Assembly: GCA_963205315.1 (NCBI GenBank)
Contig: CAUJIO010000023.1
Coordinates: 83,907 to 147,906 of the forward strand
Reading direction: 5' to 3'
Origin: Pseudomonadota bacterium
GTDB lineage: Bacteria > Pseudomonadota > Alphaproteobacteria > Rhizobiales > Aestuariivirgaceae
DNA length: 64,000 nucleotides
Shown: piece by piece, positions 35,701 to 43,798 of the stretch
Numbering within the stretch: the first letter of the stretch is position 1
Layout: each line of letters starts with the position of its first letter
Notes under the pieces: model-generated
The model's input: only the letters and a program-made list of their open reading frames with translations
Databases searched by the model: none
Told to the model about the DNA's origin: nothing
Position numbers and translations under genes: made by a program

Positions 35701-38700
35701 GACCTCCGTTGCCGGATCGATCGACGGCGCCACCAAGACGTTCCAGTCGCTCATCAGCGGCACGGCCGGCGAATTGGTCAGCCGGCTGGACGGCTCGTCG
35801 CGCCAGCTCACCAGCGCTCTCGATACGTCCATCAATGATGCCGTGACCCGCTTCGACGCGGCGACGGCCACCTTCCAGAGTCTGGTCGGCGGTTCGTCCG
35901 AAGAACTCGAACAGCGCATCGACAGCGCCGCCGAGCGTCTCTACGGCCACATGAACGCCACCGTCACCTCCGTCTCGGGCAAAATCGATCAGGTAACGGC
36001 CGCAGTTGCAGGCCAGCTCACCCAGACTCAGGCCGGCCTCTCCAGCCAGCTCCAGTCTGTCAGTTCCTCGGTCAACGACCTCATCGTCACCACCAGCGGC
36101 ACCATCGTCGCCCACCTCAAGGAAACCGCCGAGATCGTCAACCGCGAGATGACCGACTCCGGCCTTGCACTGGCCGAGCGCATCGAGAACTCGGGCGGTG
36201 TCGTCACCGAGAAGCTCATCAGCGCGTCCGACAGCTTCGTCCACCGCGTCGGCAAGGCACGCGAAGATCTTCTCACCCTGCTGAGCAACTCCGCCAATGA
36301 CGTGACCAAGCGTCTGGAGGAAACCTCGACGCAACTCTACAGCAGGCTTGACGGCACCACCGCCTCGATGACCGGCCAGCTGGAACAGACCGCATCGAAA
36401 CTCTACACCCGCCTCGACCAGGTCTCGGCCCACATGGGCGGCGAGCTCGAGCAGACGGCCCAGCGTATCACCGATTACATCAACGCCACGACGTCGGATG
36501 CCACCAGCAAGGTTGCCGTCACCACCGACCGGTTGACGCTGCAGCTTGACCATTCTTCCAAGCAGATCGGCGAACTGCTCGACCAGACCTCCGAGCGCCT
36601 GGGCACCCAGCTCGACTCGGCAACAACCGAGCTGGCCAACATCTTCGGCAACGGCACCGAGATGCTGACCAAGCGCCTTGATGGCACGTCCAGCATGCTG
36701 TCGGATCTGTTCACCTCGCAGACCGGCAAGCTCTCGACCCAATTGCAGCAGACCTCGTCCGGCCTCTCCAGCCTGTTCTCGAGCAACGCCGAACAGCTGT
36801 CGCAAACCCTCGACCAGACGTGGAGCAGCCTCTCGGGGCTCTTCACCAGCAAGACCCAGACTCTCACCGAACAGCTTGGCCAGACCTCGGCCGAAGTCTC
36901 CGCCCTGTTCTCCGCCAACACCCGGATGATGACGGAGCAGATCGACCAGACAGCTTCGGAAATGACCAACAGCTTCGCCGAGACCGCCGTGCGCGTCACC
37001 CGCCAGGTCAACGAAGTGAACCAGTTGATGGCCCAGCGATTGGAGAAGACGTCGGCCGACGTCACCAGCCAGCTCGACTCGGCCGGCAACTCGGTGCTCT
37101 CGCGGCTCGATCAGACCGCGCGCGATCTGGGCCAGCGCTTCGACGTCGCCAGCCACCTGCTCGAACGCGTCTCGGGCGATATCTCGGGCAAGCTCGAAGG
37201 CTCCAGCCAGAAGTTCGCCGAAATCATCGACACGGCATCGAGCCAGATTCTCACCGATCTCGGCAAGGCCAGCAATGCCTTCTCCGAGGGCCTTGGCCAG
37301 ACGACGATGCAGATCACCGGCCGCCTCGAACAGGACTCCGGCCTGCTGATCGACCGCATCGATCAGGCGGCTGGCAAGCTCGAGCAGGTTTCGGTTTCGA
37401 CCGCGGTCAAGCTCGACGAAGCCAACCGCAAGTTCTCGAAGCACGTTGAAACCGCCAACACCTACCTCGCGGATCAACTGGCGACGGCGGCCGGCGTGAT
37501 GGACGAGCGTATCGAAACCATCTCGATGCAGCTCACCGGCAAGCTCGAAACCACCAGCTCGCGCGTCTCCGAGCGTCTGGATGATGTGACGCTGCTGGTC
37601 GAACGTTCGCTCGACAAGTTCAACGGCGAAATGGAGCGCGTGCTCGGCAACCGCAAGACGGCGCTCGACTCGCTCATCAACGATGCCGCCAAGCGCGCCA
37701 CCGAGATCGACGCGGTCATGACCAGCTACATGAACCTGATCGAGGACTCTCTCTCGGCCTCGGAAGCGCGCGCCAAGGAGATCGGACGCATAATCGCGGA
37801 GCAGTCAACACTCGCCAGCCGCAACCTCGAGCAGGAAATCGAGAAGCTTGAATCGGCTTCCGGCGGCCAGATCAGCCAGGCCGCGCGCATGCTGCGCGAT
37901 CAGCATGAGCGTGCCATGGCGGCAATGAACGAGATGCTCTCCTCCACTGCCACCGACTTCCAGCAAACGGCGCAGGACATGCGCATCACCGCCCAGCAGG
38001 TGGTGAAGGACATCGATGCCGCCCGCAATGAGCTGAAGCGCTCGATCCTCGAACTGCCCGAAGAAACCCGCAGCAATGCCGATGCCATGCGCCGCGTTGT
38101 CTCCGACCAGATCAACGCGCTGAACGCCCTCGCCGACGTGGTGAAGCGCCAGACCGGCACGCTCGACATCTCGGGGCCAGGTGTGTCTCTCAGTCGAAGT
38201 TACAGGGATCCCTCACCGGGAAAAGCTGAGGGCGCCATGGTTTCTGCTCCGCTGACCGGAACCATGAGCGCCCAGGGAATGATCGCCGAGCGGAGCGAGA
38301 AAGCCGTCGAAAGCCTGTCGATCAGGGAGCGGCTCTCCGCCCCTGACCGCCAGCCGGAGGCAAAGCCCGCCAGGACAAAATCGGCACCGACCCCGCTGCC
38401 GCAACTGTCCAAGGACATGGACACGCTGGTGCAGAAACTGCACGCCGCCGCACGCGACATCGTCGAGGCCGTCGATGGCAGCCTGCCGCGCGATATCGAG
38501 AAGAAATTCTCGGGCGGCGAACGCGACGTCTACACGCGCCGTGTCTTTGAGGGCCGTGCCAAGCGCCTGGAACGCACCATCGGCGAACGCTATCGCGCCG
38601 ACCGGCTGATGCGCTCGCGGGTCGACAGCTACATCCGGCTGTTCGAGCGGTTGCTCGACACCATGAACGCAGCTGCCGATGGCGAGAAACTGGTGGAAGC

Positions 38701-38776
38701 CTGCCTGGCCTCGGATTCCGGCCGCATCTATGTCATGCTGGCTGAAATCGCCGGACGCATTCCTCCTCAAACCTGA
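32762..38776 (+). CDS. Giant coiled-coil membrane protein, GPR/RgsE-like growth pole ring protein
   Basis: The 2004-residue protein has a charged, proline-rich cytoplasmic N-terminus (1-60), two transmembrane helices (about 62-82 and 100-120) with a short periplasmic loop, then some 1600 residues of helical, Ser/Thr/Gln-rich apolipoprotein-like repeats. A short proline-rich linker (about 1810-1880) and a conserved helical C-terminal domain (LSKDMDTLVQKLHAAARDIV to AEIAGRIPPQT) end it. This architecture and size match GPR of Agrobacterium and RgsE of Sinorhizobium, which form a ring at the growing pole and direct polar growth. Residues 821-974 are seven 22-residue repeats. A CtrA box lies upstream; dgcN follows after one base. 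Function is by family analogy. Confidence 0.8.
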   Translation: MANTTETRRPDRRPGEPEAPRREAPRLSADPAPVRNRPANENDPGTSMMLARLRRQPSYAPYYVAFALSLAWVGGWFFIFSNTLFGTANAAGDMSHTMQGVALLVLPIAIIWVTAYFLWRASQMRLVSEVLMQSAMRLIRPQDVATEGLTTIAQAVRSEVDLLVGGVEHAVQRAAVLEEIVHKEIAAIERAFGGNEERIRSLVTGIENQRTALHQATLVINNDANPLIARLEANTKNLDGIIGTAHDTLGRLESGLRDMAGGVVRALDDMTERANSAGTEIGVQTSHMEDVSVQMVSRLREFSRQLTGQIDELSQVSGTLQNDSVDFSRSMQDMESSMAQTVRNSIDQLTNINQDIARTIERASVTSADQIKAQVADLAEVVHNTSSNLAYHLKNSTDEVTSSIERAGLDTSQMIEQSRNLVTQGLQTVATDYLDRVAHSRAELVSYLDSSALGVSAAIEDATDNVAGRLNAAGTQFIAGIDQTANSLLSELGSMSTGLSGRVEETTGKLFGEIGTRADSIINRLDDSAGGVFARLDEQANLVTSRVEETANRILYSIEDRTNNATSRVGETAAQVLAAIDQQNLDSAARITDSASRVQIAIADVTENLTRRLDGSSNDLVNHVEGAIATALSRFEQASTELRNLVGDTSAEVLSALDQRSHDVVGQLDLAIGTAHGKMDETARLFQTLISQTTDNLEDRIGGSSDSLNTIMTAAVNNATNRLEEASNLFHTLVEQATGGVESRMSSSTALLQDQVATALSAATTRLDETSRLFQQLIGGSSDELEARIDGAAERMSSHVNTTITSVATLIDGVSKTFEEVVTGSAGEMESRINQAAATLQGVVTGSAGQMESRVNAVASTLQQVVTGSTQDMETSINTAAATLQQVLGGSTGQMEERIETAAATLQQVIGGSTGQLENRINTATSTLQQVIGGSTSEMESRINTAASTLQQLMGGAGEQLETTIDSAAERLYGHMSATVTSVAGSIDGATKTFQSLISGTAGELVSRLDGSSRQLTSALDTSINDAVTRFDAATATFQSLVGGSSEELEQRIDSAAERLYGHMNATVTSVSGKIDQVTAAVAGQLTQTQAGLSSQLQSVSSSVNDLIVTTSGTIVAHLKETAEIVNREMTDSGLALAERIENSGGVVTEKLISASDSFVHRVGKAREDLLTLLSNSANDVTKRLEETSTQLYSRLDGTTASMTGQLEQTASKLYTRLDQVSAHMGGELEQTAQRITDYINATTSDATSKVAVTTDRLTLQLDHSSKQIGELLDQTSERLGTQLDSATTELANIFGNGTEMLTKRLDGTSSMLSDLFTSQTGKLSTQLQQTSSGLSSLFSSNAEQLSQTLDQTWSSLSGLFTSKTQTLTEQLGQTSAEVSALFSANTRMMTEQIDQTASEMTNSFAETAVRVTRQVNEVNQLMAQRLEKTSADVTSQLDSAGNSVLSRLDQTARDLGQRFDVASHLLERVSGDISGKLEGSSQKFAEIIDTASSQILTDLGKASNAFSEGLGQTTMQITGRLEQDSGLLIDRIDQAAGKLEQVSVSTAVKLDEANRKFSKHVETANTYLADQLATAAGVMDERIETISMQLTGKLETTSSRVSERLDDVTLLVERSLDKFNGEMERVLGNRKTALDSLINDAAKRATEIDAVMTSYMNLIEDSLSASEARAKEIGRIIAEQSTLASRNLEQEIEKLESASGGQISQAARMLRDQHERAMAAMNEMLSSTATDFQQTAQDMRITAQQVVKDIDAARNELKRSILELPEETRSNADAMRRVVSDQINALNALADVVKRQTGTLDISGPGVSLSRSYRDPSPGKAEGAMVSAPLTGTMSAQGMIAERSEKAVESLSIRERLSAPDRQPEAKPARTKSAPTPLPQLSKDMDTLVQKLHAAARDIVEAVDGSLPRDIEKKFSGGERDVYTRRVFEGRAKRLERTIGERYRADRLMRSRVDSYIRLFERLLDTMNAAADGEKLVEACLASDSGRIYVMLAEIAGRIPPQT
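35222..35683 (+). repeat. Seven tandem 66-bp (22-residue) repeats in the giant coiled-coil gene
   Basis: The translated units follow the pattern VxxGSxxxMExxINxAAxTLQQ. Seven consecutive units of exactly 22 residues run from residue 821 to 974; units 2 to 6 are the most alike and the last drifts toward the neighbouring sequence. A 22-residue helical period is the one known from apolipoproteins. Confidence 0.85.
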
Positions 38777-38777
38777 G

Positions 38778-39803
38778 ATGACGGGCCAGCCTATGGAAAT
38801 TGCCAAACCCTATCTGCTCTTCCTGGGCGACGTGCAGGACCAGCTGGCGGCGAAGACAGCCATGGGGATCGTCGACTGGCGGCCGGAATGGTGCGTCGGC
38901 CAGATCAGGCTGGAGGGCTGCAAAGCCGATACCGGCCTGCCCGACATGTCGATCTCCGAAGCGGTGGCCAAAGGCGCCAAGACCATGGTGGTGGGCGTTG
39001 CCAATGCCGGCGGCGTCCTGCCGGATCACTGGGTTTACGAGATCGTTGCCGCCTTGCATGCCGGCCTCGATGTCGCCACCGGCCTGCACAAACGCCTGTC
39101 GTCATTTCCGCGCATCGCCGATGCCGCGACGCTCAACGGCCGCAAGCTGCATGATGTGCGCTTCTCGGATGTGAACTTTTCCACCGGCAAGGGCACCAAG
39201 CGCGGCGGCATGCGCCTGCTCACCGTCGGCACCGATTGTTCGGTTGGCAAGAAATACACGGCCCTGGCCATCGACCGCGAAATGCACCGCCAGTCGATGA
39301 GTTCGGACTTCCGCGCCACCGGCCAGACCGGCGTGCTGATTTCAGGCCGGGGGCTGGCGCTCGATGCCGTCGTGGCGGATTTCATCTCCGGCGCCGCCGA
39401 GTGGATCAGTCCCGAAAACGATCCTGGCCACTGGGACATCATCGAGGGCCAGGGTTCGCTGTTTCACCCCTCGTTTGCCGGCGTCACGCTCGGATTGCTG
39501 CACGGCGCCCAACCCGACGCCTTCGTCGTCTGTCATGAGCCGACACGGTCCACCATGCGCGGCGTCAGCCATCCGCTTCCCAGCATTCAGCAGGTCATTG
39601 ACCGCACCATTCTCGAGGGCCAGCTCACCAATCCCAAGATCGCCTGCATCGGCATCGCCATCAACACCGAACATCTCTCCGACGAAGTCGCCCGCACCTA
39701 TCTGAAGGAAACCGGCGAGGCTCACGGCCTTCCCTGTGTCGATCCGATTCGAACCGGTGTCGAACCGATTGTCGCCGAATTGATCCGCCGCTACGGCCGC
39801 TGA
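38778..39803 (+). CDS. dgcN: DgcN, DUF1611 family N-acetyltransferase
   Basis: DgcN-type DUF1611 proteins are reported to N-acetylate D-glutamate as the first step of a D-Glu catabolic route. The 341-residue protein has the family's opening KPYLLFLGDVQDQLAAKTAMGI, a P-loop-like GTDCSVGKKYTAL near residue 150, EGQGSLFHPSFAGVTLGLLHG and a VCHEPTRSTMRG segment. It is 1 base after the giant coiled-coil gene and 1 base before dgcA, so all three could share a transcript. An internal ATG at 38793 is an alternative start. Activity is by family analogy. Confidence 0.85.
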   Translation: MTGQPMEIAKPYLLFLGDVQDQLAAKTAMGIVDWRPEWCVGQIRLEGCKADTGLPDMSISEAVAKGAKTMVVGVANAGGVLPDHWVYEIVAALHAGLDVATGLHKRLSSFPRIADAATLNGRKLHDVRFSDVNFSTGKGTKRGGMRLLTVGTDCSVGKKYTALAIDREMHRQSMSSDFRATGQTGVLISGRGLALDAVVADFISGAAEWISPENDPGHWDIIEGQGSLFHPSFAGVTLGLLHGAQPDAFVVCHEPTRSTMRGVSHPLPSIQQVIDRTILEGQLTNPKIACIGIAINTEHLSDEVARTYLKETGEAHGLPCVDPIRTGVEPIVAELIRRYGR

Positions 39804-39804
39804 C

Positions 39805-40785
39805 ATGCTGAAGCTGGGTGCAGTCGCCGAAAGCTGGCCCATTGCCGGAAGCTTCACCATCTCGCGCGGCAGCAAGACGGCCGCCGATGTCGTGGCCGTG
39901 ACGCTGTCGGACGGCACGCATGTTGGCCGCGGCGAATGCGTGCCATATCCCCGCTATGAGGAGACCGTGCCGCAGGTCCTCGCGGCACTGCAGGAAGCCA
40001 GGGGCCGCATCGAGGCGGGCTTCGGCCATGCCGACGTCGCAGCCATCGTCAAACCGCATGCGGCGCAGAATGCGCTCGATTGCGCCCTGTGGGATCTTCG
40101 CGCCAAGCAGGAAGGCCTGCCCGCATGGCGTCTGGCCGGCCTGCCCGAGCCCAAGCCCACCATCACCGCTTACACCTTGAGCCTCGATACACCGGAAGCC
40201 ATGGGCGAGGCCGCAGCCCGTGCTGCCGGGCGCCCCCTGTTGAAACTCAAACTCGGCCGCGATGGCGACATCGAGAGGCTGAAGGCCATCCGCGCCAATG
40301 CCCCGCAATGCCGTCTCATCGTCGATGCCAACGAAGGATGGACACCTGACAATCTCGCCAGCATGCTCAAGGCATGCACGGACGTCGGGGTCGAACTGGT
40401 CGAACAGCCTTTGCCCGCCGGCAATGACGAAGCACTGCGCAACATGCCGCGCGACGTGGTCGTCTGTGCCGACGAGTCAGCCCACGGCCGCACCGGACTG
40501 GATCAACTCGTCGGCAAGTATGATGCCATCAACATCAAGCTCGACAAGACCGGCGGCCTGACCGAGGCGATCGCGCTGGCGCGGGCCGCGCAAGCCCGCA
40601 AGCTCAAGATCATGGTTGGCTGCATGCTGGCGACATCGCTGGCCATGGCACCAGCCTTCCTCTTGTCGCCGCTGGCCGACTTCATCGATCTCGATGGTCC
40701 ACTGCTGTTGAAGCAGGACCGCGATTCCGGCATCCGCTTTGATGGCAGCCTGATGTATCCGCCCGCTAGTGAACTCTGGGGCTGA
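39805..40785 (+). CDS. dgcA: DgcA, enolase-superfamily N-acetyl-D-glutamate racemase / dipeptide epimerase
   Basis: The 326-residue protein has the muconate-lactonising subgroup active site: KLK at residues 147-149, metal ligands Asp174 (VDANEGW), Glu200 (VEQPL) and Asp223 (CADESAHGR), and Lys245 (NIKLDKTGG). Enzymes of this branch were first annotated as L-Ala-D/L-Glu epimerases acting on murein peptides. Those next to DgcN are reported to convert N-acetyl-D-Glu to the L form. Together dgcN and dgcA would feed D-Glu into ordinary glutamate metabolism. It begins one base after dgcN and its last 20 bases overlap the convergent MFS gene. Confidence 0.87.
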   Translation: MLKLGAVAESWPIAGSFTISRGSKTAADVVAVTLSDGTHVGRGECVPYPRYEETVPQVLAALQEARGRIEAGFGHADVAAIVKPHAAQNALDCALWDLRAKQEGLPAWRLAGLPEPKPTITAYTLSLDTPEAMGEAAARAAGRPLLKLKLGRDGDIERLKAIRANAPQCRLIVDANEGWTPDNLASMLKACTDVGVELVEQPLPAGNDEALRNMPRDVVVCADESAHGRTGLDQLVGKYDAINIKLDKTGGLTEAIALARAAQARKLKIMVGCMLATSLAMAPAFLLSPLADFIDLDGPLLLKQDRDSGIRFDGSLMYPPASELWG

Positions 40786-41926
40786 CGCGCCGCAGGATCA
40801 GCGCCAGTGCGAAGGCAATGGCCGAATATGACGCCATGACGAAATAGGCCTTTCCGCCCATCAGCCCATAAAGCGGTCCTGACGACCACATCGTTGCCGA
40901 CATGAGGATGCCGCTCGACAGCACCGAGAACAGCCCTTGCATCGAATTGCGCATGTTGTCGGGAACGTTTTCGCGGATGAAGTGCATGGTTCCAAGATGC
41001 GTGAGGCCGAAGGACCCCGCATGCAGGGCGCTGATGACGAACATCATCGCCAGCGGCGGCTCCAGTCCCATGACGAACCAGCGCAGGATTCCACAGCCGG
41101 TGCCAATGGCGATCAGCGTCACCGATCCGAACCGCTTGTAGAAGACCCCCGAGAAGGCGAACATCAGGATTTCGAACGTGACGCTCACTGCCCACAGCTC
41201 ACCGATGGTGAGTTTGGAAAAGCCGAGATCATCGTAATAGACCGAGCCAAACGCATAGAGCAGCCCGTGGCTGGACTGTCCGATGCTCGCCGCCGCCATG
41301 AAGATGACGAACACCGCTGACAAGGCCACGGCGAAGACAGCCGGCAGGCTGGTTGGCGTTTGTTCTCCCAGTCGCAACGCGCCATCATGCGGCAGCACCA
41401 GTGTCACCAGCGCTCCTAGGCCCTGCGCCGCGGCGATCAGCAGAATGACCGAATGCACCGGAATGACTTCGAGCAGTGCCCCGGCGATCAGGCTGCCGGC
41501 CAGAAAGCTGAGCGACGCCCACAGCCGAATGCGCCCATAGTCGATGCCAAAATGCGCGCTGCCTTCAATCGCCAGAACCTCCGTCAACGGCGCGATAGGT
41601 GCCAGCATCGCCGCTGCCAGCATTCCGACGATGAGGATCGGCACGAAGCCGTTCATGAAATGCAGCAGGAGATAGGCGGCAAACGTGCCGAAGGCCGAGA
41701 CGATAATGATGATCCGGCGGCTGCCCGTCAGGTCGGCCACGAATGTGCCGACTGGAATGGCGAGGATGCGCACGGCCATCATCATCGCCACGACGAGTGC
41801 GATCTCGCCTTCGCTCAGCGCCTTGTCCTTCAGCCACAGCGGCAGGAACGGCAGCTGGATGCCGCTGCCGAGAAACAGAACTGCATTGAAGAGCGAAAGC
41901 CTGAGGCCGAAAATGCGCGATGACAT
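40766..41926 (-). CDS. MFS transporter
   Basis: The 386-residue protein has twelve predicted transmembrane segments in the major facilitator pattern, beginning LSLFNAVLFLGSGIQLPFLPLWL, with the short RIIIIVSAFGTFAAYLLL after a GSRR turn in the first half. The pattern resembles the MFS_1-like (3-phenylpropionate/nucleoside-type) group. Direction and substrate are unknown. It is convergent with dgcA and its 3' end overlaps it by 20 bases. No obvious ribosome binding site precedes the ATG at 41926. Confidence 0.85.
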   Translation of the reverse strand: MSSRIFGLRLSLFNAVLFLGSGIQLPFLPLWLKDKALSEGEIALVVAMMMAVRILAIPVGTFVADLTGSRRIIIIVSAFGTFAAYLLLHFMNGFVPILIVGMLAAAMLAPIAPLTEVLAIEGSAHFGIDYGRIRLWASLSFLAGSLIAGALLEVIPVHSVILLIAAAQGLGALVTLVLPHDGALRLGEQTPTSLPAVFAVALSAVFVIFMAAASIGQSSHGLLYAFGSVYYDDLGFSKLTIGELWAVSVTFEILMFAFSGVFYKRFGSVTLIAIGTGCGILRWFVMGLEPPLAMMFVISALHAGSFGLTHLGTMHFIRENVPDNMRNSMQGLFSVLSSGILMSATMWSSGPLYGLMGGKAYFVMASYSAIAFALALILRRVSPRVH

Positions 41927-42046
41927 GGATTTTTGGATTGAATGGCACGGGCTCTAAACCAAAGATTCACCACTCGCCACAATAATACCGGGCGGGCGGC
42001 CTTGCGCTGGATGCAGGGGTCGGGCCCGGTGTGAGTGGAGTAGCGT

Positions 42047-42733
42047 ATGTCATCGAACGAACTGGCTGAGGCGGGTGGCCTCAGGCCGCAGGACTTCGAA
42101 TCGATCCGCGATGCGGTGATGGAAACCCCGCGGGGGCGCTGGTTTCTCAACGAATTCGCCAACCGGCTGCGGAGCACCGAGACGGCGGGCCTGCTCAACA
42201 GCATGAAGCGGCTGGAGACCGCGGTCTCCTCCAATCACGATGCTCTGATGTCCCGGCTCGCCGAAGCGCTCACACGCGATGCGGCACCGGCTTCGCCATC
42301 GCCGCCGCAAGCCGATCTGGCGCCCAAGCACATGAAGTTCTTCAAGCAGGATGAGGAAATTTTTGAGCCGGCGCCGCAGGCCCAGATCGCCGCCGTGCCG
42401 GACGCCGTGAAGCCTGCACCAAAACCGGAGGTGCCCAAGGGCGCCCGCGTCGTGATCCGCCGGTCCACTGAAACGGTCGAGGCCACGATCCAGCCGGAGC
42501 CGGCGAAGGCTGATGTGCCTGCAGCGGCCGAACCTGTGATGGCCGAGGCTCTCCCCTCGCCGCAGCCGGCCTCCGTTGCCGACATTCTACCGGACCCTGC
42601 ACTCGAATCTCAGGCCACCGCTTCGCCCGACCAGGCAGACGCCCAGCCCAAGCGCCGCATCGTCATCATCCGCCACAAGCCCGGCGAAAACATTGACGTG
42701 CCGCTGCAAAAGGAAATGGCGGCGACGGGTTAG
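42047..42733 (+). CDS. Conserved alphaproteobacterial protein of unknown function
   Basis: I do not recognise a named family. The 228-residue protein has a helical N-terminus (about 1-85) with a block resembling sequences seen in other rhizobial hypothetical proteins (DAVMETPRGRWFLNEFANR). Next comes a Pro/Ala/Glu-rich low-complexity middle, then a short basic conserved motif PKRRIVIIRHKPGENIDVPL near the end; a shorter version (GARVVIRRSTE) appears in the middle. It is cytoplasmic with no membrane segment. It overlaps the stop of the convergent threonine dehydratase-like gene by 4 bases. Confidence 0.7.
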   Translation: MSSNELAEAGGLRPQDFESIRDAVMETPRGRWFLNEFANRLRSTETAGLLNSMKRLETAVSSNHDALMSRLAEALTRDAAPASPSPPQADLAPKHMKFFKQDEEIFEPAPQAQIAAVPDAVKPAPKPEVPKGARVVIRRSTETVEATIQPEPAKADVPAAAEPVMAEALPSPQPASVADILPDPALESQATASPDQADAQPKRRIVIIRHKPGENIDVPLQKEMAATG

Positions 42734-43710
42734 ATCTCCCGCCGCAATATCCTTGCATAGAGTTGCGCATCGCAATTGCCGCCTGAGGCGATGATGCCAA
42801 TGTTGCGGCCCTTGGTGTCGAGCTTGCCGGTCAGCACGGCGGCCAGCGTCACCGCGCCTCCGGGTTCGACCACCAGTTTGAGGACCTCGAAGGCGAAGCG
42901 CACCGCCGCGGCGGCTTCGGCGTCTGTCACGGCATAGCCCTCGCCCAGCAACCGCTTGTTGATGGCGAAGGTCAGTTCCCCCGGCTGCTGCGTCAGCAGC
43001 GCATCGCAGATCGAGCCGGATGCCGTCGGGTTCTTCTCGCGCACGCCGCTCCTGAGGCTGCGCGCCGTATCATCGAAGCCCGCTGGCTCGACGCTGTGCA
43101 CCTTGGTGGAAGGCGACTTCGCCTCGATAGCAAGCGCGATCCCGGCGGTGAGCCCGCCGCCTGAGCAACACACCAGCACATCGTCCAGCACGACGCCGCG
43201 CGCCGCTGCCTCATTGGCCAGTTCCAGCCCGGCGGTCCCTTGTCCGGCAATGACATCGGGATGATCGAACGGCGGCACCATCACCGCACCCCGCTTCTGG
43301 CAGTGAAAGCCGGCAATCTCCTCGCGGCTCTCGGTCGCCCGGTCATAGGTGACGACCTCGGCCCCAAAGCCTCGCGTATTGTCCTGCTTGATCTGCGGCG
43401 TATCGGCCGGCATCACGATCAGCGCCGGGAGCCCGCGCAACTGTGCCGCCGCCGCAACGCCCTGCGCGTGATTTCCGGAAGAGTAGGCAACCACGCCGCC
43501 CGGGTTCTTCGCGGCATCGATTTGCGAGATGCAGTTCCACGCCCCACGGAACTTGAAAGAGCCCGTCCGCTGCAGGCACTCGGCCTTGATCAGGATGCGC
43601 CCACCCGTCAGGGCATTGAGCTTCGGCGACTCGATCACCGGGGTTTTCACCGCATAGCCCTCAAGCCGCTTTGCCGCAGCTTCAACGTCCTTGAAATCCG
43701 GCAGCTTCAT
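42730..43710 (-). CDS. Threonine/serine dehydratase-like PLP enzyme
   Basis: The 326-residue protein is a fold-type II PLP enzyme of the threonine ammonia-lyase/serine racemase group. The PLP lysine lies in TGSFKFRGAWN, the substrate loop is SSGNHAQGVA, the phosphate-binding glycine loop is CCSGGGLTAG and the C-terminal IIASGGNCD completes the site. It lacks the regulatory ACT domain of biosynthetic IlvA, so a catabolic threonine/serine deaminase or racemase is likely. ATG 43710 has GGGGA upstream; ATG 43731 is an alternative. It is divergent from the next flavoprotein gene. Confidence 0.87.
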   Translation of the reverse strand: MKLPDFKDVEAAAKRLEGYAVKTPVIESPKLNALTGGRILIKAECLQRTGSFKFRGAWNCISQIDAAKNPGGVVAYSSGNHAQGVAAAAQLRGLPALIVMPADTPQIKQDNTRGFGAEVVTYDRATESREEIAGFHCQKRGAVMVPPFDHPDVIAGQGTAGLELANEAAARGVVLDDVLVCCSGGGLTAGIALAIEAKSPSTKVHSVEPAGFDDTARSLRSGVREKNPTASGSICDALLTQQPGELTFAINKRLLGEGYAVTDAEAAAAVRFAFEVLKLVVEPGGAVTLAAVLTGKLDTKGRNIGIIASGGNCDAQLYARILRREI

Positions 43711-43798
43711 ATGTCCCCGCAATTCGCTCATGTCGCTGGCACCATAGCGGAGACACATGCGGATTTGCTAGAGAGGTCGCACAAGCCCCGGAGCCACC

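Noticed and set aside
32729..37477. A 1582-codon open frame on the minus strand opposite the giant coiled-coil gene
   Set aside because: It is the antisense mirror of a strongly biased, repetitive coding sequence: the plus-strand codon pattern leaves the opposite strand free of stops. It has no ribosome binding site or recognisable domain, and the plus-strand protein has clear membrane helices and family features.
42047..42733. CheZ-like phosphatase identity for the unknown protein
   Set aside because: The helical N-terminus reminded me of CheZ-type proteins, but the catalytic region is not visible and no chemotaxis gene is nearby.
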